A stretch of 64,000 nt of DNA from Candidatus Scatomorpha intestinavium (GTDB lineage Bacteria; Bacillota; Clostridia; Oscillospirales; Oscillospiraceae). The number at the start of each line of letters is the position of its first letter. Position 1 is the stretch's first letter. The notes beneath the pieces were generated by a model. It had not been told where the DNA came from. It saw only the letters and a program-made list of their open reading frames with translations, and ran no database searches. A program made the translations under genes and the position numbers. Positions 19,094 through 29,264 of the stretch are shown here, piece by piece. Where the stretch lies: the NCBI GenBank assembly GCA_018712985.1, contig DVGA01000034.1:1-64000 (forward strand), given 5' to 3'.

Positions 19094-20810
19094 GGAAGAG
19101 TATCAGTACTGGCTGGACAGCCCCGCGCTGGGCGAGGAGGAGTGGAAGGAGCTCTCCTCGATTGCCGGGGACGAGAAGGAGATAGAAAGCCGCTTTTACG
19201 CCCCGCTGGAGTTCGGCACCGCCGGGCTGCGCGGCATAATGGCGGTGGGGCTCAACCGCATGAACGTGCACGTCATACGCTGGGCCACCCAGGCCTTCGC
19301 CGAGGTCGTGAAGGCCGAGGGAGAGGCGGCCTGCGAAAAGGGCGTGGTCGTATGCTACGACTGCCGCCTGAACAGCGAGAGCTTCGCGCGCGAGGCAGCG
19401 TGCGTTATGGCGGCAAACGGCATAAAGGTCCGCATTTTCGACGCGCTGCGCCCCACGCCGGAGCTCAGCTTTGCCGTCATACATTACGGCGCGACCGCAG
19501 GAATAAACATCACCGCAAGCCACAACCCGCGCGAGTACAACGGTTACAAGGTGTACTGGTCGGACGGGGCGCAGCTCCCGCCGCAGCACGCCGCGGCCGT
19601 GGCGAAAAAGATGTCGGAGATCGACATCTTCCACGGCGTGAAGCGCATGAGCTTCGATTCTGCCGTCGAGAGCGGCATGATAAGCGTCATCGGCGCGGAG
19701 ACGGACGAGGCCTTCCTCGAGAACGTGCTAAGCATGTCCATAAACCCGGACATCGTGAAGCAGGTGGCGGACGAGTTCAAGATAGTCTACACGCCCTTCC
19801 ACGGGGCCGGGTACAAGCTCGTGCCGGAGGCGCTGAGGCGCCTCGGCGTGAAGCAGCTCTATCCTGAGCCGAAGCAGATGGTGATCGACGGCAATTTCCC
19901 CACTGTTGAGAGCCCGAACCCGGAGAACCCTGAAGGTTTCTATCTCGCCGTCGACCTCGCCAAGCAGGTGGGCAGCGACCTGATAATCGGCACGGACCCG
20001 GATTCCGACCGCGTGGGCACGATGGTGCGCGGGGCCGACGGGGAGTACCACACCATCACCGGCAACCAGATGGGCGTGCTGCTGCTCGACTATATCATCA
20101 ACGCCCGCCGCGCCAAGGGCACGCTGCCGGCCAAAGCGGCGTTCATAAAGACCATCGTCACGACGAACATGGGGCGTGAGATCGCCGAGCGCAACGGGAT
20201 ACACGTTGACGAGACCTTCACCGGCTTCAAGTTCATGGCCGAGAAGCTCGCCGAGTACAAGCGCGACGGCTCGTATGAGTACATCCTCGCCTATGAGGAG
20301 AGCTACGGCTATATGATGGGCGACTACGTCCGCGACAAGGACGCCGTGACAGCCTCCATGATGATTGCGGAAATGGCAGCCTATTATTTCTCCCGCGGCA
20401 TGACCCTCGCGGACGCGCTGGACAAGCTGTATGAAAAATACGGCTGGTTCGAGGAAAAGACGCTCAACCTCGTTATGCCGGGGCTGGACGGCCTTGAAAA
20501 AATGAAAGCGCTCATGGCCTCTCTCCGCGCGAACCCGCCAAAGGAGATCGGCGGGACGGCCGTGCTCGGGATGCGCGATTACCAGAGCGGGAAGATCATG
20601 CTCGCGGACATCGGCGTAGTGGGCAAGACGCATATCTCCGGCTCCAACGTGCTGTATTTCGAGCTGCAGGATGGGACGGCGTTTATCGTCCGGCCCTCCG
20701 GCACCGAGCCGAAGATAAAGGTGTATATCCTCGCGCAGGGCGAAAACCGCGCGCAGTGCGGTGAGCGCGTGGCCAAATACGCGGCGTATGCCGAGGGCCT
20801 GAGAAAATAA
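19077..20810 (+). CDS. Phosphoglucomutase/phosphomannomutase family protein
   Basis: FGTAGLRGIMAVGLNRMN, ITASHNPREYNGYKVYWSDGAQ, GTDPDSDRVG, RPSGTEPKIKVY. Confidence 0.95.
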   Translation: MMRSYKEEYQYWLDSPALGEEEWKELSSIAGDEKEIESRFYAPLEFGTAGLRGIMAVGLNRMNVHVIRWATQAFAEVVKAEGEAACEKGVVVCYDCRLNSESFAREAACVMAANGIKVRIFDALRPTPELSFAVIHYGATAGINITASHNPREYNGYKVYWSDGAQLPPQHAAAVAKKMSEIDIFHGVKRMSFDSAVESGMISVIGAETDEAFLENVLSMSINPDIVKQVADEFKIVYTPFHGAGYKLVPEALRRLGVKQLYPEPKQMVIDGNFPTVESPNPENPEGFYLAVDLAKQVGSDLIIGTDPDSDRVGTMVRGADGEYHTITGNQMGVLLLDYIINARRAKGTLPAKAAFIKTIVTTNMGREIAERNGIHVDETFTGFKFMAEKLAEYKRDGSYEYILAYEESYGYMMGDYVRDKDAVTASMMIAEMAAYYFSRGMTLADALDKLYEKYGWFEEKTLNLVMPGLDGLEKMKALMASLRANPPKEIGGTAVLGMRDYQSGKIMLADIGVVGKTHISGSNVLYFELQDGTAFIVRPSGTEPKIKVYILAQGENRAQCGERVAKYAAYAEGLRK

Positions 20811-20843
20811 CTGCGCTGAATGCTGCATAGAGCTTAATAAAAC

Positions 20844-20868
20844 GGCCGGGCGGAAATTCCGCCCGGCC
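20844..20868. terminator. Hairpin between phosphomutase and chromate transporter genes
   Basis: ggccgggcgg-aaatt-ccgcccggcc. Confidence 0.5.
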
Positions 20869-20897
20869 AAAATACGGGGAAATGAGATGAGAGGGCA

Positions 20898-21455
20898 ATG
20901 AAAGAATACCTGAGCCTCTTCTGGGCTTTCGTGAAGGTGGGCGGGCTCACCTTCGGCGGGGGGTACGCCATGCTCCCGATACTCCAGCGGGACATAGTGG
21001 AAAAGCACCACTGGGTCACCGAGGAGGAGGTCATGGACTATTACGCCATGGCGCAGTGCCTTCCCGGCATCATTATGATAAACACCTCGGCGTTTATCGG
21101 CCAGCACCGCAAGGGGACGCTGGGCGGCTTTGTGGCCGGCTTCGCCTCCGCGCTGCCGAGCCTTGTGATAATCACGATAATCGCCGCCTTCCTCACCGCT
21201 TTCGCCGAGTACCCGGTGGTGCAGAACGCGTTCGCAGGCATCAGGGCGTGCGTGGTCGTGCTTATTGTGAACGCCATTATAAAGCTCTGGAAGAGCGCGA
21301 TGGTGGACTGGAAGAGCATCGTGATCATTTTCCTGCCGATATTCCTTCTGAGCGTTTTCACCGAGATTTCGCCGATCATCCTGGTGGTGGCCTCGGCCGT
21401 TGCCGGCATAGTTATAACGCTTATCTCCAATAAGAGGGGAGGCGAGGGCGCATGA
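20898..21455 (+). CDS. Chromate transporter family protein (subunit 1)
   Basis: FVKVGGLTFGGGYAMLPILQRDIVEKHHWVTEEEVMDYYAMAQCLPG. Confidence 0.9.
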   Translation: MKEYLSLFWAFVKVGGLTFGGGYAMLPILQRDIVEKHHWVTEEEVMDYYAMAQCLPGIIMINTSAFIGQHRKGTLGGFVAGFASALPSLVIITIIAAFLTAFAEYPVVQNAFAGIRACVVVLIVNAIIKLWKSAMVDWKSIVIIFLPIFLLSVFTEISPIILVVASAVAGIVITLISNKRGGEGA

Positions 21456-22045
21456 GCTACGCGCTGCTGCTCCTCCAGCTCTTCTGGGAGTTTTTGAAGA
21501 TAGGCATATTCGCCGTCGGCGGAGGCATGGCCACGCTGCCGTTCCTCTACGACCTCGGCGAGAAAACGGCGTGGTTCACGAGCGCGCAGGTGCTCGACAT
21601 GCTTGCCGTGAGTGAGAGCACCCCGGGGCCGATAGGCATAAACATGGCTACTTACGTCGGCTACACGGTCGGCGGCATCCCCGGAGCGATACTCGCAACG
21701 CTCGGCACCATACTGCCGGGAATAATCCTCGTTATCCTTCTGGCCAAGATGCTCCAGCGCTTCCACGACAACAAGTATGTGCTCGGGGCGTTTTACGGCC
21801 TGCGCCCGGCCTCCACGGCGCTCATCGCCGCCGCCGGCATTTCGGTTTTGGGCGAGTCGCTCTTCAATCCATCCCTGTATGAGCAGACGGGGAATATAGC
21901 CGATTTCTTTTGCGTAGGGCCGATCATCCTCGCAGCCGTGCTCGCTTTCCTCACCAATTTCAAGCCGACCAAGAAGCTTCATCCGGTGATATACATCGCC
22001 GCGAGTGCTGTGGTGGGCATAGTCTTCAAGCTGGGCAACGCCTGA
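21452..22045 (+). CDS. Chromate transporter family protein (subunit 2)
   Basis: FLKIGIFAVGGGMATLPFLYDL…MLAVSESTPGPIGINMATYVGY. Confidence 0.9.
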   Translation: MSYALLLLQLFWEFLKIGIFAVGGGMATLPFLYDLGEKTAWFTSAQVLDMLAVSESTPGPIGINMATYVGYTVGGIPGAILATLGTILPGIILVILLAKMLQRFHDNKYVLGAFYGLRPASTALIAAAGISVLGESLFNPSLYEQTGNIADFFCVGPIILAAVLAFLTNFKPTKKLHPVIYIAASAVVGIVFKLGNA

Positions 22046-22054
22046 ACGGCGCAA

Positions 22055-22091
22055 AAACGCCGCCCCTCCTTTTGGAGGGGCGGCATTTTTA
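22055..22091 (+). terminator. Rho-independent terminator after the chromate transporter genes
   Basis: cgccgcccctcc-ttt-tggaggggcggc-attttt. Confidence 0.8.
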
Positions 22092-22125
22092 TCTTGCGGC
22101 GAAAAGCCTGTTGAAAAGGGAAAAA

Positions 22126-23331
22126 TCAAAGGTATTCCACGCTTTTGCAGCCGTTCAGCCGCGCAAGGCGGCGCGCGGCGGAGCTTATCGCGGCGTCGAG
22201 CTTTTTTGTCCGGCGGACGCCGCTTTCGTAATATACGTTTTTCACCGTGAGGACGCCGCGCCGGCGGTCCGCGGCCGCGTCAATGCGCCCGGCAAAGCGC
22301 TCGCCGGAGAGTATGGGCAGCGTGTAGACGCCGTATTTGCGCTTTTCCGCCGGGGTGTATATCTCCCAGGTGTAGTCGAAGCCGAAAAGCTCGCGTATCA
22401 GCCGCCTGTCCCACAGCAGCGGGTCGAGCGGGGAGAGGAATTCGCAGCGGCCCCGCAGCGGCGGCACGGAGGGGGAGAGGAGGCCCTCAAGCAGCGGAAT
22501 GGAGGACGACGCGATGTAGAGGGGAGCGCTCAGCCCCTCGACGCGCGCTTCAGAGATCTCCCCGCGGGAGAGGAGGCGCTCAAACGCCCCATTGCGCACA
22601 GCGGCCCTGTTCATGCCGGGGATGTTCAGAAAGGCGTCCGACTGGCGGTTCCAGAGCGCGCCGACGGCGCGTATACGGCGGAGGACGCGCCAGGCGCGGT
22701 GATCGTCCTCATCCGGGAGCGGGTCGCCCGCCGCGAGCAGCGCGGGGCTGAGGCAGCGCGAGGCGAGGTCATAGAACTTCCTTGAGCCCTGCTTGTGGTG
22801 GATGACAAGCTCGCCGGAGGTGTATAGCTGCTCGAGCACGGAGCGGGCGGCGTTGGATTCAACGTGGCTGCTGCCGCTCCAGTGGATGGCGGAGTACCAG
22901 CGTATTTTACCGCTTACCGGCAGCGTGTCTGCGCTCACGGGGCCGTTTTCGCGTATGTAATCGAGCGCGAAGCGCTCAAGCTCCGCAAGGCCCTCAAAGC
23001 GAGCGCCGGAGGCCATGGCCGAGGCGCGGTAACGCTCAAAATACGGCCAGTCCTCCGCGGGGATTATCGCAAGGTTTTTGTCCGGGTAGTCTATGAGCGA
23101 GCGGTCCGAATACAGCAGGCGGCTGAGCGTATCCCGGGTAAAGCCTCCGACGCGGGAGGCGAGCGTGAGCTCGGCGTTCCTGCCGCAGACGTCCACGGGG
23201 TCAAACTGTATGCAGCCGCACTGCCTTACGAATTCGAGCGCACCCGTATCGCCGGTGAAGCGGCGTTCGCCGAGCAGGCCGCTGTGAAAAAGGAGGAAGC
23301 GGCGCGCTTCCTCCCTTGTCAGCGTGCGCAT
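22126..23331 (-). CDS. Winged-helix DNA-binding (YcaQ-like) protein
   Basis: MRTLTREEARRFLLFHSGLLGE…FVRQCGCIQFDPVDVCGRNAELTLASRV; start ATG 23331, not the upstream end of the 887-aa ORF. Confidence 0.8.
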   Translation of the reverse strand: MRTLTREEARRFLLFHSGLLGERRFTGDTGALEFVRQCGCIQFDPVDVCGRNAELTLASRVGGFTRDTLSRLLYSDRSLIDYPDKNLAIIPAEDWPYFERYRASAMASGARFEGLAELERFALDYIRENGPVSADTLPVSGKIRWYSAIHWSGSSHVESNAARSVLEQLYTSGELVIHHKQGSRKFYDLASRCLSPALLAAGDPLPDEDDHRAWRVLRRIRAVGALWNRQSDAFLNIPGMNRAAVRNGAFERLLSRGEISEARVEGLSAPLYIASSSIPLLEGLLSPSVPPLRGRCEFLSPLDPLLWDRRLIRELFGFDYTWEIYTPAEKRKYGVYTLPILSGERFAGRIDAAADRRRGVLTVKNVYYESGVRRTKKLDAAISSAARRLARLNGCKSVEYL

Positions 23332-24827
23332 CCCTCTTCCCTCGCAAGGCGCGCGGCGGCGAGCATGACGCCGAGCAGGATGAAAAACGCGAAGAGCACG
23401 CGCGGATAGAACCAGATATACTCGAAGATGCCGGCCACGGCGATGCCGCCGAAGGACGCGCCGCAGGCGATGAGGGCCATGCGGACCTCCTGCGAACGGG
23501 CCTTGAAGAGGTCGAAGGCGGCGTTTTTTACCTCCCGCAGCATGAACCACATGAACGAGATGAAGCCGAGCGCGCCGGTCTCGAGAATCAGCTCCATATA
23601 GAGCATCTGCGAGTGGTATACGCCGCGGGTGGCACCCGTGAGCGCGTAGTCGGGGTAGAGCTCCGCAAAGGTGTTCGGCCCCATGCCGATGCCGGTGATG
23701 CCGTAGTCGCCTATCATGTTGATGATGCCGCGCCAGGTGGTGAGGCGGTGGTTGGCGGAGCTGTCGTGCGAGTTGAAGATGGTCGATATGCGGGTCATTA
23801 TGCTGTCCGGCAGGAAGGGGATGAGCAAAATGCAGGCCACGAGGCCCACGGGGATGAGGCGCTTGTCCGTGTAATAGACGAAGATGACGACGGAAAGCGC
23901 TATGCTCAGCCAGCAGCCGCGCGAATAGGTCATGACGAGCGCGCCGAGCGGCAGCACGATAAGGCAGCTCAGGACAAGCCGCCGGAATGTGCGCTTTTCC
24001 GTCATGGCATAGGCCGTGGAGAGCGGGGTGAACAGCACGAGGAACTCGGCGTAATTGTTCGGGTTGTCGAGCGTGGAGTAGACGCGCCCTGGCACGCCTA
24101 CGTTGAGGTCGAGGTCCGTGAAGGACGCGCTGACCTCCACGCCCATCACGCGCTGATAGAAGGCGTAGAGCGCGGTGAACATCACGGCGGCGTAGATGAA
24201 GCCCATCAGCCGCCTGAGCTGCTCCTTTGTGCTTATGCCGATCACAGCGGCGTACATGAAAAGGAAGGCCGCGGCGAAGAACATGAGCACGCGGAGGCTG
24301 TCCGAGCGGTCGGACGTGAAGCCGAGGCTGCCCACACAGGCCATTACGAAGAGCAGGAAGGGCAGGCCGAATTCGCGCGGGAACACCTCGCGCCTTGCCC
24401 CGGCGGCGGACATCAGGAACGCCACGCCGAAAAGGCCGGCTGCGCCGAGCACGGCGTAGGAGTTCGACCACATCTCGTGCGGTGCGACGAACATCACAAA
24501 GGTGAAGCAGCCGAGCAGGACCTCGAAGCGCAGGAAATACGAGCCCGAGGCCGCGCGGACGAAGAAGCTGCCCCCGGCCGCGGGGCGCAGGGCGTTTATT
24601 ATCGCGCCGAAAATGCGCAGCAGGAAGCGGTAGACCGCGTCTATCGCCCGGCAGACAAGGCTGTTTGCGTACCAACGCTCGATTTTGGGCGGGCGGCGGA
24701 GGAAATTCACCACCGCGCTGTTGGGAAAGGCCCGGGCGAAGGGGCGGTATATGCCCCTCAGCAGCCGGAATATGGCCGAGCAGAGCCACCAGCCGTACAG
24801 CCGGCCGAGCACGCTGCTTTTAAGCAA
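23319..24827 (-). CDS. O-antigen ligase/polymerase-like membrane protein
   Basis: About 10 TM segments with GRVYSTLDNPNNYAEFLVLFTPL and HRLTTWRGIINMIGDYGITGIGMGPNTF. Confidence 0.85.
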   Translation of the reverse strand: MLKSSVLGRLYGWWLCSAIFRLLRGIYRPFARAFPNSAVVNFLRRPPKIERWYANSLVCRAIDAVYRFLLRIFGAIINALRPAAGGSFFVRAASGSYFLRFEVLLGCFTFVMFVAPHEMWSNSYAVLGAAGLFGVAFLMSAAGARREVFPREFGLPFLLFVMACVGSLGFTSDRSDSLRVLMFFAAAFLFMYAAVIGISTKEQLRRLMGFIYAAVMFTALYAFYQRVMGVEVSASFTDLDLNVGVPGRVYSTLDNPNNYAEFLVLFTPLSTAYAMTEKRTFRRLVLSCLIVLPLGALVMTYSRGCWLSIALSVVIFVYYTDKRLIPVGLVACILLIPFLPDSIMTRISTIFNSHDSSANHRLTTWRGIINMIGDYGITGIGMGPNTFAELYPDYALTGATRGVYHSQMLYMELILETGALGFISFMWFMLREVKNAAFDLFKARSQEVRMALIACGASFGGIAVAGIFEYIWFYPRVLFAFFILLGVMLAAARLAREEGCAR

Positions 24828-24863
24828 GGCCCGTCACCCCGCTTTCCCGGGAGTGGGCGGAGC

Positions 24864-25346
24864 TCATTCGATCACCTCGATGCCGGATACGCGCAGGAAG
24901 AGCTTGCAGTCGTCAAAATAGACGCTCATGGACTGGCCCACGGCATAGAGGGTGCCGCCTATGGTCACGCCGTGGGAGCCAACGACTCCCTCGCCCTCCA
25001 CAACGAGCGTGGCGGAGCAGTAGCCGTCCCGCGCGAGCTGGATGACCTCGCCGTTGGCGTCGGTGACATAGCTCTTGGAATCGCCCACGCGCCACTCAGT
25101 GAGCGTGCCGAGAGTGACGTTATTTTCGGAGTCCCAGGCCTCGGCGCCCTCGACAAGCTGTTCAACGGCGTAGTCGGCGGACTCCTCGCAGTAGAGCGTG
25201 AGCCGGACGTGCTCGGTGTTGGCAACCGTGCTGTCCGGGCCGAGGAAGTGGTAGCCGAGGAAGGCCGCGGCGGCGAGCACGATGAGGATTATCAGCAGGT
25301 CGACTATGTTGACCTTGCCGAAGAGCCTGCCTTTTTCGTCAATCAT
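24864..25346 (-). CDS. DUF4330-like membrane-anchored protein
   Basis: MIDEKGRLFGKVNIVDLLIILIVLAAAAFLGY N-terminus. Confidence 0.7.
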   Translation of the reverse strand: MIDEKGRLFGKVNIVDLLIILIVLAAAAFLGYHFLGPDSTVANTEHVRLTLYCEESADYAVEQLVEGAEAWDSENNVTLGTLTEWRVGDSKSYVTDANGEVIQLARDGYCSATLVVEGEGVVGSHGVTIGGTLYAVGQSMSVYFDDCKLFLRVSGIEVIE

Positions 25347-25379
25347 TTTGGATTACCTCCGGTTGTTGTTATTCCTTTT

Positions 25380-26462
25380 TTATTGATAAGCACGGAAAAC
25401 GTCCCATGCGAGCTTGTTGAGGTCGAATTCCTCGTCTATTTTCCTGCCGGCGGCGGCGGAGAGCTCGGCGCGCTTTACGTCGTCCTCCATGAGCTCCAAT
25501 ATGGCGCGGGCGAAGCCCTCCGTGTCGCCGTACTGCACTACGCGGCCGCAGACGGTGTTCGTCTCCGCAAGGTCGCGGTTGCCGCCGACGTCGGTCACGA
25601 CGAGGGGCAGCGCGGCATTCATCGCCTCGAGTATCGCAAAGCTCATGGCCTCGTTGCAGCTGCTGGTGTTCAGATAGAGGTCGGAAGCGCGGAGGATGTC
25701 CGCCGTGTCGCGCCGGAAGCCGGCCTGAATTACCACACCGCCGAGCCCGAGGGACTGCTTGCGCTGTGCGAAGGCCTCGTATCCCTCCCCGTCGCCGCAG
25801 ACGACGCAGCGGAAGGGCCTGTCCGTCAGAGAGCGGAGCAGCGCGAGCGAGTCGAGCAGGAAATCGAGGCCCTTTTCCGGGGCGTAGCGCGCGAGGATGG
25901 TCATCATGAAGTCGTCCTCCCCGACGCCGAGGCCCATGCGCGCGGAGTGGTCCCTGCTGCGGTCCTTCGCGGGCTCAACGCCGTTATATATGACCTCTAT
26001 GCGCTCGGGGCAGACGCCGTTTTGTATCATGATGTCCCGGCCCTCGCGGCAGACGGCGATTATTTTGTGGTCGCGCGGGGTGAAGACCTTGTTCAGCAGC
26101 CGCCAGCGCGCGCCGGAGCGCTGCGTCAGGTGGTTGGTGTACACCACGCGCGGCGCGCTGTTGTGACGCAGCGAGAGGAGGGCAATGATGTTTTCGCGGG
26201 GGTACTGAGCGTGTATGACCTCTATGCCGTGCTCTGAGCAGTAGCGCGCAAGGCGCTTCGGGGCGGAAAACGCGCCGCTGCGGCCGAGGTCGAGCTGCAG
26301 CGAGGGGACGCCCCAGTCCTCCATTTTGCGGCTCAGCTCGCCGGGGACGCAATAGGCAAAGTGGCACTCGTGCCCGGCGGCGGAGAAAATGCGGACAAGG
26401 TTTTCAACATATTTCTCCGTGCCCGCCTTGCCGGCGAAGTTAATGAGGTACAGTATTTTCAT
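25380..26462 (-). CDS. Glycosyltransferase family 4
   Basis: MKILYLINFAGKAGTEKYVENLV, ARYAPEKGLDFLLDSLALL, EAMNAALPLVVTDVGGNRDL. Confidence 0.92.
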   Translation of the reverse strand: MKILYLINFAGKAGTEKYVENLVRIFSAAGHECHFAYCVPGELSRKMEDWGVPSLQLDLGRSGAFSAPKRLARYCSEHGIEVIHAQYPRENIIALLSLRHNSAPRVVYTNHLTQRSGARWRLLNKVFTPRDHKIIAVCREGRDIMIQNGVCPERIEVIYNGVEPAKDRSRDHSARMGLGVGEDDFMMTILARYAPEKGLDFLLDSLALLRSLTDRPFRCVVCGDGEGYEAFAQRKQSLGLGGVVIQAGFRRDTADILRASDLYLNTSSCNEAMSFAILEAMNAALPLVVTDVGGNRDLAETNTVCGRVVQYGDTEGFARAILELMEDDVKRAELSAAAGRKIDEEFDLNKLAWDVFRAYQ

Positions 26463-26549
26463 ATCGCGCCTCCAGCAGTTTTTTCAACTCCTGCCAAGTA
26501 TATAATAACTGCCGCCTCCCGTCAAGCCAGGCTGCGCCTGGAGGCAAAG

Positions 26550-26593
26550 CGCCGGGCAAAGCACGGAGACAAGGCTCCGTGCTTTGCCCGGCG
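26550..26593. repeat. Long perfect inverted repeat (19-bp arms)
   Basis: cgccgggcaaagcacggag-acaagg-ctccgtgctttgcccggcg. Confidence 0.9.
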
Positions 26594-26648
26594 ACCGGAC
26601 TGTGTCCGGAGGCCGTAGCCCGCCAACGCGCCCATTTTGCGGCCCTCA

Positions 26649-26669
26649 CGCCGCGCCAAAGGCGCGGCG
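26649..26669. repeat. Second inverted repeat in the same intergenic region
   Basis: cgccgcgcc-aaa-ggcgcggcg. Confidence 0.8.
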
Positions 26670-26712
26670 CTATGCCTACGGACGCAGTCCGGGTTGAAAA
26701 AGGTCGGGGAAT

Positions 26713-27915
26713 GTGCTAAACTGCCATTTTGAGGTGTTGGATTTGACCGAAAGGCTTTATTATACCGACGGACATGCGTCGCACTTTGTTTCCCGCGTCG
26801 TCTCCTGTGGGCAGTGCGGGGACGGATTCGACGTGCGGCTGGAGCGGACGGCCTTTTTCCCGGGCGGGGGAGGCCAGGAAGCGGACAGCGGCACGCTGGG
26901 CGGGATGCGCATAGCGCGCCTTGCGGAGACGGAGGACGGGGACATCGCCCACATCCTGCCCGGGCCGCTCGAGCCGGGGACAGAGGTTGAGGGCACCGTC
27001 GACTGGGACGTGCGCTTTGCGAGGATGCAGTCGCACTCCGGCGAGCACATAGTCTCCGGCACAGTGCACCGCCTGTTCGGCTATGACAATGTGGGCTTCC
27101 ACATGGGCGAGAACGCCATGACGCTCGACTTTTCCGGCGAGCTCTCGCCGCAGGACATCGAGGCGGTCGAGCTCGAAGCCAACCGCGCCGTGTGGCGCAA
27201 TGTGCCGGTGCGCACCCTGCTGCCGGGAAGAGAGGAGCTGAAAGCTCTCGATTTCCGCAGCAAGAAGGAACTCGCCGGGCAGGTGAGGCTCGTGGAGATC
27301 GAGGGCGTGGACCTATGCGCCTGCTGTGCGCCGCACGTCGCCCGCACCGGGGAGATAGGCGTGATAAAGGTCATAGACTCCATGCGCCACCGCGGGGGGA
27401 CGAGGCTGACGGTGCTCGCCGGAGAGGCGGCTTACCGTGACTATGCCGCCGTGCATGTGCAGAACTCGGCCGTCTCCGCCGCGCTCTCGGCCAAAAGGCT
27501 GGAAACCGCCCTGGCCGTCAGGAAGGCGCTCGCGGAGCGCGAGGAGCTGCGCTCTGCCCTGACGGCGCTGAAAAAGGAGCTGCTGGGCCTGAAGGCTGCC
27601 TCGCTCGTTCCCACCGAGGGTAACATGTGCCTGTTCGAGCCGGACATGGACCCCGTGACGCTGCGCGAGCTGGTAAACGCCGGGATGGAGGCCGCGGGCG
27701 GCGTGTGCGCCGCTTTTTCCGGGGCGGACGGCGATTACCGCTATATAATCGGCAGCCGGAACGTGGACCTGCGGGCCGCGGCGAGGGAAATAAACGCGGC
27801 GATATCCGGGCGCGGCGGCGGGACGGGCACCATGATACAGGGCTCCTGCCGGGCGTCAAGGGCAGAAATAGAACAATATTTTGCGTCCGCCGCCGCCAAA
27901 TTCACAGATTATTGA
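26713..27915 (+). CDS. Alanyl-tRNA editing protein (AlaX-like, with DHHA1-like C-terminus)
   Basis: LYYTDGHASHFVSRVVSC…TAFFPGGGGQEADSGTLGG; MQSHSGEHIVSGTVHRLFGYDNVGFHMG; VDLCACCAPHVARTGEIGVIKV; start may be TTG 26737/26743. Confidence 0.88.
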   Translation: MLNCHFEVLDLTERLYYTDGHASHFVSRVVSCGQCGDGFDVRLERTAFFPGGGGQEADSGTLGGMRIARLAETEDGDIAHILPGPLEPGTEVEGTVDWDVRFARMQSHSGEHIVSGTVHRLFGYDNVGFHMGENAMTLDFSGELSPQDIEAVELEANRAVWRNVPVRTLLPGREELKALDFRSKKELAGQVRLVEIEGVDLCACCAPHVARTGEIGVIKVIDSMRHRGGTRLTVLAGEAAYRDYAAVHVQNSAVSAALSAKRLETALAVRKALAEREELRSALTALKKELLGLKAASLVPTEGNMCLFEPDMDPVTLRELVNAGMEAAGGVCAAFSGADGDYRYIIGSRNVDLRAAAREINAAISGRGGGTGTMIQGSCRASRAEIEQYFASAAAKFTDY

Positions 27916-28006
27916 CAAATCATCGCAAGCACAATGCTAATATAATTACTGTAATTTATGCCCCCTGGGGCAATTCGATATATATTTAGCAGAAAGGTGA
28001 AGCTAA

Positions 28007-28411
28007 ATGCGGGAAAAGTTGGCAAGATTCATGATCGGGCGCAACGGGAGCGACCAGCTTACGAGATTTATATCAATCGTTGTGTGCCTGGCCCTGGTGC
28101 TGTCCCTATTCCTAAACTCTGACGCACAGCTGGCAATCTGGTTCCTGGCCATTGTCGGGGCCATTTATGTATATTTCCGTGTTTTCTCGCGCAACGTGGC
28201 CAAACGCAGGCAGGAAAACGCGAACTTCCTGCGCGCTACCGCCTCCGTGCGCGGATATTTCCGCGGCCTGAGGGAGCGCTGGGTGCAGCGCAGGGACTAT
28301 CGGTTCTTCCGGTGCCCCTCATGCCGTACACTGCTGCGCGTGCCGCGCGGAAAGGGCAAGATAAGGGTTGTATGCCGCAAGTGCGGTACATCCTTTATAA
28401 GGAACACCTGA
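28007..28411 (+). CDS. Small membrane protein with C-terminal zinc ribbon
   Basis: Two TM segments and FFRCPSCRTLLRVPRGKGKIRVVCRKCGTSF. Confidence 0.75.
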   Translation: MREKLARFMIGRNGSDQLTRFISIVVCLALVLSLFLNSDAQLAIWFLAIVGAIYVYFRVFSRNVAKRRQENANFLRATASVRGYFRGLRERWVQRRDYRFFRCPSCRTLLRVPRGKGKIRVVCRKCGTSFIRNT

Positions 28412-28412
28412 T

Positions 28413-29264
28413 ATGTTCGGATACGTTATCGCCAACCGGGAGATCATGACCGAGGAGCAGATAGAACGCTACCGCGCGTATTACTGCGGGCTGTGCCGCA
28501 CGCTCAAGCGCAGGCACGGCGCCGCCGCAAGGTTCACGCTCAATTACGACATGACCTTCCTTGTTTTGCTGCTCAGCTCCATGTGCGAGCCGGAGGAGGA
28601 GAGCGGCTCGGCGCGCTGCGCAGCGCATCCGCTCAGCGAGAACCCGTGGCGGGCGAGCGCATTTACGGACTACGCCGCGGACATGAACGTGGCGCTGGCC
28701 TATCTCAATTTCATGGACGACTGGCGCGACGAGCGACGCGTTATGCGCCGGGCGGAGGCCGCGGCGCTTTCCGGTGCGTACAGCAGGGTTAAGGAGGACT
28801 ACCCGGCCCGCTGCGGCTTTATAGAGGAGCGGCTTGAGGAGCTGGCGGGCATAGAGTCCTCGGGAGAAACGGACCCGGATGCCGGGGCGCGCTGCTTTGG
28901 GAGGCTCATGGGCGAGGTTTTCGACTACGGGCTCGACAGCACCTGGGGGCCGCGCATAAGGCGCTTCGGAGAGGAGCTCGGGGAATTCATTTACATCATG
29001 GACGCGGTTGTCGACCTGCCGGAGGACACCGCGCACTCCCGCTACAACCCGCTCGCAAAATTCGCGGAGGGGAAGAGCGAGGAGGAGCTTTACGCCCTGC
29101 TCACCGTTTTGATAGGTGAGGCTTCGGAGCAGTTCGAGCTGCTGCCGCTCGTCAGGGACGTGGACATAATGCGAAATATACTCTATTCCGGCGTCTGGCT
29201 GCGATATAATATCGAGATGGAGAAACGACACAGAAAGGAAGGGGGAGCAGCCGTTGAATCGTGA
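28413..29264 (+). CDS. DUF5685-like family protein
   Basis: [36 protein letters not shown]. Confidence 0.7.
   Translation: MFGYVIANREIMTEEQIERYRAYYCGLCRTLKRRHGAAARFTLNYDMTFLVLLLSSMCEPEEESGSARCAAHPLSENPWRASAFTDYAADMNVALAYLNFMDDWRDERRVMRRAEAAALSGAYSRVKEDYPARCGFIEERLEELAGIESSGETDPDAGARCFGRLMGEVFDYGLDSTWGPRIRRFGEELGEFIYIMDAVVDLPEDTAHSRYNPLAKFAEGKSEEELYALLTVLIGEASEQFELLPLVRDVDIMRNILYSGVWLRYNIEMEKRHRKEGGAAVES

Noticed and set aside
23332-24789. N-terminal extension of the 887-aa ORF joined to the YcaQ-like protein
   Set aside because: Out-of-frame reading through the O-antigen ligase gene; the real start is ATG at 23331
23316-26237. 973-aa plus-strand ORF
   Set aside because: Antisense to three well-supported minus-strand genes (O-antigen ligase-like, DUF4330-like, GT4); low-complexity His/Glu/Arg composition typical of antisense frames in GC-rich DNA
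26550-26593. Simple Rho-independent terminator
   Set aside because: The long stem lacks a T-run on either strand and sits upstream of both flanking genes (divergent), so it was reported as a repeat instead
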